A stretch of 18,057 bases of DNA, from positions 1 to 18,057 of the forward strand of contig JAGZSF010000020.1 in assembly GCA_018381235.1 (NCBI GenBank), written 5' to 3'. A program made the translations under genes and the position numbers. Source of the stretch: Collinsella sp. (GTDB lineage: Bacteria > Actinomycetota > Coriobacteriia > Coriobacteriales > Coriobacteriaceae). Each line of letters begins with the position of its first letter. Within the stretch, counting starts at the first letter, position 1. The notes beneath the pieces are model-generated. The model was not told the origin of the DNA. It worked only from the letters and a program-made list of their open reading frames with translations, and did no database searches. Positions 6,112 through 16,205 of this stretch are shown here, one piece after another.

Positions 6112-7317
6112 CTACGACAGCGCAATACCGCCAAGCCAGCCCCAACGCACGCCAGAGCCAGTGCCATAGAAGCTAATAAACGAATCGAGCGACTTAGACG
6201 TAATGGCTCCCTCATTGCTCATAACGATGCCGCCGCCAACGTAGATACCCACATGACCGTAGATAAGGCCCGGAGCACCCGTGCCGCTGTGCGATGAGTC
6301 GGCCACAATCATGCCCACCTGCAGCGCCGAGCGGTCGGAGCTATAGCACCATGCGTTAAACATATCGCACGCGTTACCGCCAAAGTAGCCAACGCCGGCG
6401 TTACGGAAGACATTGGTAACCCACGCCGCGCACCAGTTCTGACCCGGCGAAGGCGTGGAGTAGCACGCGTTGACGACAGCCTGCTGTTTGCCCGAGCCGG
6501 CATTCTGTTGCGGGGTTCCGGGCGCATACGATCCGCCACCCGAGCTTGAACCACCCGAGTAGGAATTGTTCTTGTTCGCGGCAGCCGCGGCAGCGGCAGC
6601 CTTCCTAGCGGCCTCCTCAGCCTGGGCGGCAGCGAGGATCTCGGAATCGCGCTGAGCCATGAGCTCCTTGACGTCGTCGGAAAGACCGTTCAGCACGGTC
6701 TGGACTTCTTGCTGCTTGGCCTGCATATCCTGCATCTGAGCAGTCTGCTGGTCCTTGAGCTTCTCTAAGTCAGCTTTCTGCGACTCAAGCTCGGTCTTTT
6801 GCGCATCGAGCTCTTCCTGGATGGTCTGAATGTCCTCGATGGCGTCGCGGTCGCTCTTGTTGATCTTCTCAACGTAATGCGCGTTGGCGACGAGTTCCTC
6901 AAACGAGCCAGAGGCCAGCAGCAGCGACAGGATGTTCGTGCCGCCGGACTTGTAGCTGGCGGCCACGCGATCGGAAAGGTCGTTGCGCTTCTTCTTGAGC
7001 TCGGCCTTCTTTTCATCGATCTGGGCCTGCGTGTCGTCAATCTTGCCCTGGACATTCTCGATGTCGTTGAGGGTCTGGGCATTCTTGTTGGCCAGCGCCG
7101 CATACTCATTTGCGATGCTGTCGAGCTGGGCCTGAACCTCGTCGAGCTGGGCCTGGGCGGCATTCAGTTTATCGGTGGTTTCTTTGGAAGCCTCCGCCGC
7201 ATGGGCGCGAGCGGGCAGGCCAAAAAGAACTGCCGCAGAAGCGGCGCCGAACAGGGCCTTGAGGGCAGTGCGGCGCGAGAGCTCCTGGGAAAGGATGGAA
7301 TCGCTGTTTGGTGACAT
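6112..7317 (-). CDS. Tat-exported coiled-coil peptidoglycan hydrolase with CHAP/NlpC-P60-like domain
   Basis: A 401-residue secreted protein. The N-terminus carries a twin-arginine signal (SRRTALK, residues 14-20), a hydrophobic stretch and an AHA-A cleavage site near residue 40. Residues about 45-235 are rich in Glu, Gln, Lys and Ala with heptad character and form a long coiled coil like that of PcsB/RipC-type hydrolases, which are held inactive until activated at the division site. A linker of Ala, Ser, Gly and Pro follows (about 236-278). The C-terminal domain (280-401) has a probable catalytic Cys296 in NWCAAWVTNVFRNAG and His355 in YGHVGIYVGGG, the Cys/His order of CHAP and NlpC/P60 peptidases; the WCAAWV form is closer to CHAP. 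The start at 7317 has GGAG 6 bases upstream. It is a single gene, convergent with murB. Confidence 0.85.
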   Translation of the reverse strand: MSPNSDSILSQELSRRTALKALFGAASAAVLFGLPARAHAAEASKETTDKLNAAQAQLDEVQAQLDSIANEYAALANKNAQTLNDIENVQGKIDDTQAQIDEKKAELKKKRNDLSDRVAASYKSGGTNILSLLLASGSFEELVANAHYVEKINKSDRDAIEDIQTIQEELDAQKTELESQKADLEKLKDQQTAQMQDMQAKQQEVQTVLNGLSDDVKELMAQRDSEILAAAQAEEAARKAAAAAAAANKNNSYSGGSSSGGGSYAPGTPQQNAGSGKQQAVVNACYSTPSPGQNWCAAWVTNVFRNAGVGYFGGNACDMFNAWCYSSDRSALQVGMIVADSSHSGTGAPGLIYGHVGIYVGGGIVMSNEGAITSKSLDSFISFYGTGSGVRWGWLGGIALS

Positions 7318-7338
7318 ATGTACTCCGTTACATGCTTA

Positions 7339-7344
7339 TTTATA
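7339..7344 (-). promoter_or_regulatory. Candidate -10 box for the hydrolase gene
   Basis: TATAAA on the minus strand, 22 bases upstream of the ATG, without a clear -35. An alternative is TTGGGA, 16 bases, TAATAT further upstream. The 266-bp divergent gap 7318-7583 otherwise holds only the galE promoter and an inverted pair CATATGTAC (7315-7323) / GTACATATG (7370-7378). Confidence 0.35.
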
Positions 7345-7540
7345 TGTCGCTCAACTCATACATATTAGCGTACATATGGCGCGTCCCAACGATTTCCACG
7401 AACGGCAGGAAACTGCAAGGTCGGCGGCTCGTAAGCAAATGCCAAAGATCAGGTTATGCGTACGCAAGCTCTTCTATGAGTACGTTAGCACAATCCTCTG
7501 CTTTTCCTACGGCGCACGATTTGGGCGTCCCTGCCTGCGC

Positions 7541-7546
7541 TATACT
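7541..7546 (+). promoter_or_regulatory. Candidate -10 box for galE
   Basis: TATACT on the plus strand, 37 bases ahead of the galE ATG. The nearest -35-like hexamer TTGGGC (7521-7526) is only 14 bases away, so the promoter is not canonical. Confidence 0.45.
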
Positions 7547-7583
7547 CCCCTGAAGAAGTGTTCCTGATTCGATAGGAGACTAC

Positions 7584-8645
7584 ATGTCCAAAGCACTCGA
7601 CCCCAAAGACACCTGCGTCCTCGTTACCGGTGGCGCCGGCTTTATCGGCTCGCACACCGTCGTTCAGCTGCTCGAAGGTGGCTACCAGGTCGTCATCGTC
7701 GATGATCTCTCCAACTCCAGCGCCGTCGCCGTCGACCGCGTCAAGACCATCGTGGGCGACGAGGCCGCCAAGAACCTCACCTTCTACGAGGCCAACGTGC
7801 TCGACCGCGATGCGATGAACAAGATCTTCGATACCCATCAGATCGACCGCGTCATCCACTTTGCCGGCTTTAAGGCCGTCGGCGAGTCGGTGAGCAAGCC
7901 CGTCGAGTACTACCACAACAACATCGAGAACACCCTGGTGCTCATCGACGTCATGCGCAACCATGGCTGCAAGTCCATCATCTTCTCGAGCTCCTCGACC
8001 GTCTATGGCGACCCGGACAACCCGCCCGTCACCGAGGAGGATCCTAAGAAGCCCGCGACCAACCCCTATGGTTGGACCAAGTGGATGATCGAGCAGATCC
8101 TTATGGACGTCCACACCGCCGACCCCGAGTGGGACGTCGTGCTGCTCCGTTACTTCAACCCCATTGGCGCTCATCCGTCGGGCCTGATCGGCGAGGACCC
8201 CAAGGGCATTCCCAACAACCTGGTGCCCTATGTCGCCCAGGTTGCCGTGGGCAAGCTCGAGGCCGTTCAAGTCTTTGGCAACGACTACCCCACCCCCGAC
8301 GGCACCGGCGTGCGCGACTACATCCACGTGTGCGATCTGGCCTCTGGTCACGTTGCCGCCCTTAATTGGATGAACGGCAAGACCGGCGTCGAGATCTTTA
8401 ACCTGGGCACCGGCACCGGCACCTCGGTACTCGAGGTCGTCGCCGCCTTCTCCAAGGCTTGTGGCAAGGAACTGCCCTACGTGATCCGCGGGCGCCGCGC
8501 CGGCGACATCGCTGCCAACTGGTGCGATGCCTCCAAGGCCGAGCGCATGATGGGCTGGAAGGCCCAGTACGACATCGCGGACATGTGCCGCGATAGCTGG
8601 AACTGGCAGAGCCACAACCCCAACGGCTTCGCCGACGCCGAGTAG
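7584..8645 (+). CDS. galE: UDP-glucose 4-epimerase
   Basis: GalE (353 aa) interconverts UDP-galactose and UDP-glucose in the Leloir pathway and supplies UDP-galactose for surface glycans; it uses tightly bound NAD. It is an extended short-chain dehydrogenase: the nucleotide-binding GGAGFIGSHT is near residues 16-25, VDDLSNSS follows, the active-site serines are at 135-138 (SSSSTVYGDP), and the YxxxK pair is Tyr162/Lys166 in NPYGWTKWMIEQ. Further family stretches are RYFNPIGAHPSGLIGEDP, GTGVRDYIHVCDLA and FNLGTGTGTSVLEV. The start at 7584 has AGGAG 5 bases upstream. It has its own promoter and a strong terminator behind it, so it is probably a single-gene transcript. Confidence 0.97.
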   Translation: MSKALDPKDTCVLVTGGAGFIGSHTVVQLLEGGYQVVIVDDLSNSSAVAVDRVKTIVGDEAAKNLTFYEANVLDRDAMNKIFDTHQIDRVIHFAGFKAVGESVSKPVEYYHNNIENTLVLIDVMRNHGCKSIIFSSSSTVYGDPDNPPVTEEDPKKPATNPYGWTKWMIEQILMDVHTADPEWDVVLLRYFNPIGAHPSGLIGEDPKGIPNNLVPYVAQVAVGKLEAVQVFGNDYPTPDGTGVRDYIHVCDLASGHVAALNWMNGKTGVEIFNLGTGTGTSVLEVVAAFSKACGKELPYVIRGRRAGDIAANWCDASKAERMMGWKAQYDIADMCRDSWNWQSHNPNGFADAE

Positions 8646-8667
8646 CAAAAACCTACATACCGCTCTT

Positions 8668-8701
8668 GCCCCGATCTCACGTTGTGAGGTCGGGGCTTTT
8701 T
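8668..8701 (+). terminator. Intrinsic terminator of galE
   Basis: 13-bp stem GCCCCGATCTCAC / GTGAGGTCGGGGC with one wobble pair, loop GTT, followed by TTTTT. It starts 22 bases after the galE stop. Confidence 0.9.
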
Positions 8702-8753
8702 CATGGCATGTAACCATTCGCCGAAAATCGACCAACTTTTTTATCTTGCCTGT

Positions 8754-8772
8754 ACATGTTTAAACAACATGT
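8754..8772. promoter_or_regulatory. Putative maltose-type operator upstream of malQ
   Basis: ACATGTTTAAACAACATGT is a perfect 7-5-7 inverted repeat (ACATGTT / AACATGT) that ends 2 bases before a -10 box TACAAT (8775-8780). No -35 hexamer is found at the normal distance (TTGCCT at 8746-8751 gives a 23-base spacer), so the site occupies the -35/spacer region. A related 19-mer with 14 matching positions lies in front of the ABC transporter operon (17693-17711 on the minus strand). A LacI/MalR-type regulator acting on both is inferred. Confidence 0.6.
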
Positions 8773-8865
8773 TTTACAATAGGCGTATCGAATCAGAACA
8801 TCGGAGGCGGACTGTACACCCATCGGCAGGCCGACCCCACAACAAGAAGGTTGGTGAGCGCATTC

Positions 8866-10371
8866 ATGGAGCGTGCAAGCGGCGTCCTCATGCCCGTCTC
8901 ATCTCTGCCCGGACCATACGGAATCGGCGGCTTTGGTTGGAATGCCTACGACTTCGTCGATTTTCTCGCCTCGTGCAAACAACATTACTGGCAGATTCTG
9001 CCCCTTACGACGACCAGTTATGGCGATTCGCCCTATCAGTCGTTCTCGGCCCGCGCAGGCAACCCCAACTTTATCGACTTTGCCGAGCTTATCGAGGCAG
9101 GGTATCTGGAGCAGCGCGATATCGATGGCGTGTATCTGGGATCCGACCCCAGCAATGTCGACTACGGTGCTATCTTTGGCGGCCGCCGTCAGATTCTCGA
9201 CCGAGCCGCTGAGCGCTTTGCTGCCGACAAGCCGGCCGATTTCGATGACTTTATCCAGGCCAACGAGGACTGGCTCATCCCCTACTGTGAGTTTATGACC
9301 GTCAAAGAGGAGTGCGGTCTCAAGGCGTTTTGGGAGTGGCCCGCGGAGCTCCGTACCCGCGGCGAGGCTTCCGCCAAGGTCTGCGCCGACCATCCGGCGC
9401 GTATGCTCTACCACCAGATGACGCAGTACTTCTTCGATCGCCAGTGGAGCCGCCTCAAGGCCTATGCCAACGAGCGCGACATTCTCATCATCGGCGACCT
9501 GCCCATCTATGTCTCGCGTGACTCCGTCGAGATGTGGGCGACGCCTGAGCTCTTTAAGATCGACGCCGCCGGCAATCCCGTGAGCGTCGCCGGCACGCCG
9601 CCCGACCAGTTCTCGGCCACCGGCCAGTACTGGGGCAACCCCATCTACGACTGGGACACCATGGAGTCCGACGGCTTCTCCTGGTGGGAGGGCCGCATTC
9701 GCGCCGCCCTCGACATGTACGACGTCATCCGCCTGGATCACTTCCGCGGCTTCGAGGCCTATTGGGAGGTGCCGTTCTCCTCGCCCGATTCGTCCTACGG
9801 TTCGTGGACGCAGGGTCCCGGCCTCAAGTTCTTCAAGACGCTCGAGAAAAAGCTCGGCACGCTGCCCATCATCGCCGAGGACCTGGGCTTCCTCACCCCC
9901 GGCGTCATCGACATGCGCGACAACTCGGGCTTCCCCGGCATGAAGATCCTGCAGTTTGCCTTTGAGGGCACCAACTCGTACTACCTGCCGCATAACTACA
10001 TCGCCAACACCGTCGCCTATGTGGGCACCCACGACAACGAGACGGCGCGCGGTTGGTTTGAGGGAACGGCCACCCCGCGTCAGCGCGAGCAGGCAGCCCT
10101 GTACACCCATCAGCAAGCCGGCGAACCCATGGCAGATGCACTCAATCGCACCATCGCCGCCAGCGTAAGCGACACGTGCATCTACACTATGCAGGACCTG
10201 CTCAACTTGGGCAACGAGGCGCGCATCAACACCCCTGCCACGCTGGGCGGCAACTGGACCTGGCGCATGCTCGACGGCGCCATCACCCGCGAGCTCGAGC
10301 ACAAACTCACTGACTGGACCGAGACCTACTTCCGCATCCCGTCGGAAGCCGAAATCGAGCTTCCTCAATAG
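8866..10371 (+). CDS. malQ: 4-alpha-glucanotransferase (amylomaltase, GH77)
   Basis: MalQ (501 aa) transfers alpha-1,4-glucan segments between maltodextrins, releasing glucose and producing longer chains that phosphorylase can use. GH77 landmarks are present in order: RASGVLMPVSSLPGPYGIGG at the N-terminus, GDLPIYVSRDSVEMWATPEL, the nucleophile Asp291 in IRLDHFRGFEAYW, the acid/base Glu338 in IIAEDLGFLTPGV, and the third carboxylate Asp390 in GTHDNETARGW. The length fits bacterial amylomaltases of the short type. I placed the start at the ATG at 8866 (MERASGVL) with GGTGAG 7 bases upstream; TTG 8851 and GTG 8854 are in frame but lack proper spacing. glgP follows 128 bp downstream on the same strand behind a weak hairpin, so the two probably form one maltodextrin-use unit with partial read-through. 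Confidence 0.96.
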   Translation: MERASGVLMPVSSLPGPYGIGGFGWNAYDFVDFLASCKQHYWQILPLTTTSYGDSPYQSFSARAGNPNFIDFAELIEAGYLEQRDIDGVYLGSDPSNVDYGAIFGGRRQILDRAAERFAADKPADFDDFIQANEDWLIPYCEFMTVKEECGLKAFWEWPAELRTRGEASAKVCADHPARMLYHQMTQYFFDRQWSRLKAYANERDILIIGDLPIYVSRDSVEMWATPELFKIDAAGNPVSVAGTPPDQFSATGQYWGNPIYDWDTMESDGFSWWEGRIRAALDMYDVIRLDHFRGFEAYWEVPFSSPDSSYGSWTQGPGLKFFKTLEKKLGTLPIIAEDLGFLTPGVIDMRDNSGFPGMKILQFAFEGTNSYYLPHNYIANTVAYVGTHDNETARGWFEGTATPRQREQAALYTHQQAGEPMADALNRTIAASVSDTCIYTMQDLLNLGNEARINTPATLGGNWTWRMLDGAITRELEHKLTDWTETYFRIPSEAEIELPQ

Positions 10372-10419
10372 GAGCCACCGCGCCCGACCCCTCCCCACCG
10401 TGCGGACGCGCTTGCTTTT

Positions 10420-10453
10420 CCCGCGCGAGGCCACCCCAATCCCCTCGCGCGGG
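10420..10453 (+). terminator. GC-rich hairpin between malQ and glgP (weak terminator or processing site)
   Basis: 11-bp perfect stem CCCGCGCGAGG / CCTCGCGCGGG with a 12-base loop, followed only by CTTCTTA. The poor T-tract suggests partial termination or mRNA protection instead of a full stop between malQ and glgP. No separate glgP promoter is evident in the short gap. Confidence 0.55.
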
Positions 10454-10499
10454 CTTCTTATGAATTGCAGACATGAAACAACCCATCACAGGAGAAAAC

Positions 10500-12767
<2,268 letters not shown>

Positions 12768-12795
12768 TTCGCTTCCCTTACCCATCCTCTTGAGA

Positions 12796-12827
12796 AACGG
12801 AGTCGTGGCAACACGGCTCCGTTTTTT
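12796..12827 (+). terminator. Intrinsic terminator of glgP
   Basis: 12-bp stem AACGGAGTCGTG / CACGGCTCCGTT with one wobble pair, loop GCAA, followed by a run of six T (12822-12827). Confidence 0.9.
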
Positions 12828-12866
12828 GTGCCCGCACGTTACCCTGTGACCCGACTCGACCAAACA

Positions 12867-13084
12867 ATCTCGATCTGTAACAGCTACTCGGTAAAAACGG
12901 TCCCAGCTGTTACAGATTGAGACATACCGGCCCCTTCCCTTGGGTTTATCTCAGTCTGTAACATCTAGCAGCTGAAATTCACCTTTGGTGTTACAGATTT
13001 AGATGAAATGGTTAGCTCAGCGGAACCGTCTCGATCTGTAACATCTAACGTCCGAAATCGGCCCTACCCGTTACAGATCGAGAC
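12867..13084. repeat. Tandem array of three ~57-bp hairpin units at ~80-bp spacing
   Basis: Three units lie at 12868-12922, 12948-13004 and 13028-13084, with TCTC starts at 12868, 12949 and 13029 (periods 81 and 80). They align without gaps over 57 positions. Each has a left arm of the type TCTCGATCTGTAACA and a right arm TGTTACAGATCGAGA, with a divergent ~20-base loop that keeps a central AAA. Unit 3 has a perfect 15-bp stem; unit 1 has 17 of 18 matched plus a wobble; unit 2 differs in both arms but remains mostly paired. The ~24-bp sequences between the units are unrelated. The array fills the convergent gap between glgP and the ABC ATPase gene. It has no coding capacity and no CRISPR-like repeat/spacer constancy. 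Confidence 0.85.
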
Positions 13085-13116
13085 AAACGACCGGTCAGAC
13101 AATCCCAACACAAAGA

Positions 13117-13155
13117 AAGGCTCCCCTCTCGCCCAGTGGACGGGAGGGGAGCCTT
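13117..13155 (-). terminator. Intrinsic terminator of the ABC transporter operon
   Basis: 12-bp perfect stem AAGGCTCCCCTC / GAGGGGAGCCTT, 69 bases after the ATPase stop; on the minus strand it is followed by TCTTTGTGTT. The span 13156-13223 holds nothing else recognisable apart from a weak GACCGCGG / CCGCAGTC pair. Confidence 0.8.
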
Positions 13156-13223
13156 ATATGTGACCGCGGCAAAAGGATGGCAATACCGCAGTCGCCCAAA
13201 GGGAGGGCCTGGATGCACCGGGC

Positions 13224-14423
13224 CTAGATTAGGTTCTTGCCAGAGACCTTATCGAAGAGGTGGGTCGCGTTCTTCTCAAACTTGAACCAGATGGTGTCGC
13301 CAGCCTTGAGCGCGCCCTTGGCCTCGAGGTCGACGACGGGGATAATCAGGACAAACTGGCCGTCGGGAGCGGTCACGTGGACATGCTCGGTCGAGCCCAT
13401 GAGCTCGGTCACCTCGACGGTACCCTGGAGCGCGCCCTCCTCGCCCTTGTCGGCAAGCAGGATCTGCTCGGGACGCACGCCGGCCGTAATCTCCTTCACG
13501 TCGCCGCCGTCCCAGTTGAGGGCAAGTTGAGCGCAAGTCTCGGGGGCGAGTGCCACGTTCATATCCTCGGTCTTGACGGTAAAGCCGTTGCCCGAGCGCA
13601 CCAGCTGGGCATCGAAGAAGTTCATCTGCGGCACGCCGATGAAGCCGGCGACGAAGATGTTCGCGGGATGGTTGAAGACCTCCTGCGGCGTGGCGATCTG
13701 CTGGACGACGCCGTCCTTCATGACCACGATACGGTCGCCAAGGGTCATGGCCTCGGTCTGGTCGTGAGTAACATAAATGAACGTGCCCTTGATCTCGTGG
13801 CGCAGCTTAATGAGCTCGGCACGCATCTGGTTACGAAGCTTGGCGTCCAGGTTGGACAGCGGCTCGTCCATCAGGAAGACCTTGGGGTCACGCACGATGG
13901 CGCGGCCGATAGCGACACGCTGGCGCTGGCCGCCGGAGAGCGCCTTGGGCTTACGGTCGAGGTACTCGGTAATGCCCAGAATCTCGGCAGCAGAGCGAAC
14001 CTTGCGGTCGATCTCGTCCTTGGGAACCTTCTTGAGCTCGAGCGTAAATGCCATGTTCTCGTACACCGTCATATTGGGGTACAGAGCGTAGCTCTGGAAC
14101 ACCATGGCGATGTCGCGGTCCTTGGGCGCCACGTCGTTGACACGCTTGCCGTCGATGAGCACATCGCCCGAGGTAATGTCCTCCAGGCCGGCGACCATGC
14201 GCATCGTCGTGGACTTACCGCAGCCAGAGGGGCCAACGAGGACGACGAACTCCTGGTCGTGAACGGTGAGGTTGAAGTCCTCTACAGCGAGCACACCGTC
14301 CTCGGTAACCTTGAGGTTGTGCTTCTTCTCCTCGGTCTTCTTCTTTTTGCCAAAGAAGCCTTTCTTTTTTGACTCGTTGTTGGGATACACCTTCTGAACA
14401 TGTTTGAGAACAATCTCGGCCAT
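13224..14423 (-). CDS. Sugar ABC transporter ATP-binding protein (MsmX/UgpC/MalK type)
   Basis: The 399-residue cytoplasmic ATPase powers sugar import through the adjacent permeases. Motifs: Walker A GPSGCGKST (64-72), Q-loop Gln110, signature LSGGQ (162-166), Walker B VFLMDE with Asp186/Glu187, D-loop SNLDAKLR, H-loop His220. The C-terminal ~160 residues form the regulatory OB-fold (MOP/TOBE) region typical of MalK-like subunits (GVRPEQILLAD, VTELMGSTEHVHV). Unusual is an insertion at about 15-43 (NNESKKKGFFGKKKKTEEKK and following) between the first beta strand and the Walker A strand, which usual MalK/MsmX proteins lack. The start at 14423 has AAAGGT upstream. It is the last gene of the operon, 68 bp behind the second permease. 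MsmX-type ATPases can serve several importers, so its role may extend beyond this one. Confidence 0.94.
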   Translation of the reverse strand: MAEIVLKHVQKVYPNNESKKKGFFGKKKKTEEKKHNLKVTEDGVLAVEDFNLTVHDQEFVVLVGPSGCGKSTTMRMVAGLEDITSGDVLIDGKRVNDVAPKDRDIAMVFQSYALYPNMTVYENMAFTLELKKVPKDEIDRKVRSAAEILGITEYLDRKPKALSGGQRQRVAIGRAIVRDPKVFLMDEPLSNLDAKLRNQMRAELIKLRHEIKGTFIYVTHDQTEAMTLGDRIVVMKDGVVQQIATPQEVFNHPANIFVAGFIGVPQMNFFDAQLVRSGNGFTVKTEDMNVALAPETCAQLALNWDGGDVKEITAGVRPEQILLADKGEEGALQGTVEVTELMGSTEHVHVTAPDGQFVLIIPVVDLEAKGALKAGDTIWFKFEKNATHLFDKVSGKNLI

Positions 14424-14440
14424 GTCTCTACCTTTCGATA

Positions 14441-14467
14441 TGCGGCGCCGCGCTGAGGGGCGCCGCA
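14441..14467. repeat. Intercistronic hairpin between second permease and ATPase genes
   Basis: 9-bp perfect stem TGCGGCGCC / GGCGCCGCA with a 9-base loop, in the 68-bp gap. There is no T-tract. It may protect mRNA ends or tune read-through into the ATPase gene. Confidence 0.6.
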
Positions 14468-14491
14468 GAAACTTGCAAAACAGTTACGGCA

Positions 14492-15331
14492 TTAGCCCTT
14501 GACGGCACCTGCCACCACGCCGTCGATGATGTACTTCTGACAGAGGATGTACATGATAACGATGGGGATAACGACCATCATGATGCAGGCCATCATGGGG
14601 CCGAGCTCGACGTGGCCGTAGCCGCCGCGGAAGTACTGAATCAAGATAGGAATGGTCTTGTACTTGGTGGAGTCGAGCGTAAGGTAGGGCAGCAGATAGT
14701 CGTTCCAGACCCACATGGTCTCGAGGATGCCGACCGAAAGATAGGTGGGCTTCATGATGGGAAGGACGATCTTAAAGAACACCTGGACCGGGTTGCAGCC
14801 ATCAATCATGGCCGCCTCCTCGATCTCGAGCGGGATGTTCTTTACAAAACCGGCGAACATAAAGACCGCCAGGCCCGCGCCAAAGCCCAGATAGATAAAG
14901 CAGATGTTGAACGGCGTGTTAAAGCCGATGCGGTCCGCCAAATTGGACAGCGTGAACATGAGCATCTGGAACGGCACGACCATCGAGAACACGAACAGGT
15001 AATAGAAGAAGTTCGAGATCTTGTTGTTGACACGAACCACGTACCAAGCGCACATGGAGCAGCACACCAAGATCAGCACGACCGACGTGACCGTGATGAT
15101 GAGCGAGTACATAAATGCCGAGGCAAAGCCCTGCTCGTTAAGGGCGTGCATGTAGTTTGCGAGGCCGTTGAACGTCTCGGGCGTGAGCAGATCGAATGCC
15201 GTGGTGGTGCTGATTGCGGTCGCTTTCTTAAAAGAATTAAGCGCAATCATGAACACGGGGTAGATCCACGCGAGCGACAGGATCGTAAAGAAAATCGAGA
15301 GCGCGCGGTTGATAACCTTATCGCGTTTCAT
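14492..15331 (-). CDS. Carbohydrate ABC transporter permease (MalG type)
   Basis: The 279-residue inner-membrane protein has about six hydrophobic segments, the first at residues 10-31. The EAA loop that contacts the ATPase is at about 171-195 (EEAAMIDGCNPVQVFFKIVLP), with the invariant Gly178. The C-terminal part (VWNDYLLPYLTL, then the final IIDGVVAGAVKG) is characteristic of the MalG/CUT1 subfamily. The start ATG at 15331 overlaps the stop codon of the upstream permease by one base (TAATG), and AAGGAGG lies about 9 bases upstream, so translation is coupled. It forms the channel with the MalF-type partner. The sugar is not specified by the sequence; a maltodextrin-type substrate is inferred from nearby malQ/glgP and the shared operator. 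Confidence 0.93.
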   Translation of the reverse strand: MKRDKVINRALSIFFTILSLAWIYPVFMIALNSFKKATAISTTTAFDLLTPETFNGLANYMHALNEQGFASAFMYSLIITVTSVVLILVCCSMCAWYVVRVNNKISNFFYYLFVFSMVVPFQMLMFTLSNLADRIGFNTPFNICFIYLGFGAGLAVFMFAGFVKNIPLEIEEAAMIDGCNPVQVFFKIVLPIMKPTYLSVGILETMWVWNDYLLPYLTLDSTKYKTIPILIQYFRGGYGHVELGPMMACIMMVVIPIVIMYILCQKYIIDGVVAGAVKG

Positions 15332-16185
15332 TACTGCTGCACCTCCTTGGACCTCGTGGCCTTAAGCTGGATCATGGAGATGGCCACGACCAGGATGCAG
15401 AAGATAACCGCCTTGGCCTGACCAATGCCCTGCCATGCGATACCGGCACGCGAATAGAACGTGTTGTAGATGTTCAGGGCGAGCATCTCGGTGGAGTGCG
15501 CGGGGGCGCCGCCGGTAAGGGCGAGGTTCTGGTCGAACAGCTTAAAGCCGTTGGTGATGGACAGGAACAGGCAGATGGTGATGGTCGGCATCAGGTTAGG
15601 GATCTTAACCTTCCAAAACGTCTGCCATGCCGTAGCGCCGTCGACCTTGGCGGCCTCGATGTAGTCGGACGGAATGGACTGCAGACCAGCGATGTAGATG
15701 ATCATCATGTAGCCGACCTGCTGCCACAGGGTCAGGATGATAAGGCCCCAGAAACCAGCAGCAGAGTTAAGAGCGATGAGCTGGGCGCCCACGTTGGAGA
15801 GCAGGCAGTTGATCAGAATCTGCCAGATGTAGCCCAGCACGATGCCGCCGATCAGGTTAGGCATAAAGAAGATCGTACGGAAGATGTTGGTGCCCTTGAG
15901 CGCTTTGCGGGTGAGCGCCTGCGCGATGGCGAGGGCGATCACGTTGATGAGCACCGTCGACAGGAAGGCAAACGCCACGGTAAAGAAGAACGACGTGGCA
16001 AACTGCGGATCGGACAGTGCGCGCACGTAGTTCTCGATACCGACAAAGTGCGTGTTGTTGATGGTAATAAACTGGCAGAACGAGAGATAGAAACCCTGGA
16101 TAAAGGGGATCACGAACCCGATCATAAACGCCAGACACGTGGGCAGCATAAAGAGCGGCCACCAGCGCTTGAGTGCTTTGCCCAT
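15331..16185 (-). CDS. Carbohydrate ABC transporter permease (MalF type)
   Basis: The 284-residue inner-membrane protein starts with a basic stretch and a transmembrane segment (WWPLFMLPTCLAFMIGFVIP, residues 8-27). Further segments are at about 65-90, 105-130, 143-168 and near the C-terminus. The EAA loop is YIEAAKVDGATAWQTFWKVK (175-194), followed by IPNLMPT. It lacks the extra N-terminal helices and large periplasmic loop of E. coli MalF, as is usual for CUT1 permeases of Gram-positive bacteria. The start at 16185 has AAAGGA upstream. It lies 87 bp behind the binding-protein gene, from which it is separated by a strong hairpin. Confidence 0.93.
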   Translation of the reverse strand: MGKALKRWWPLFMLPTCLAFMIGFVIPFIQGFYLSFCQFITINNTHFVGIENYVRALSDPQFATSFFFTVAFAFLSTVLINVIALAIAQALTRKALKGTNIFRTIFFMPNLIGGIVLGYIWQILINCLLSNVGAQLIALNSAAGFWGLIILTLWQQVGYMMIIYIAGLQSIPSDYIEAAKVDGATAWQTFWKVKIPNLMPTITICLFLSITNGFKLFDQNLALTGGAPAHSTEMLALNIYNTFYSRAGIAWQGIGQAKAVIFCILVVAISMIQLKATRSKEVQQ

Positions 16186-16205
16186 AGAAGGGTCCTTTCA
16201 ATATG

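Noticed and set aside
12867..13084. CRISPR array
   Set aside because: Only three units, each a palindrome with diverged arms and a variable loop inside the unit; there are no near-identical direct repeats with uniform spacers and no cas genes.
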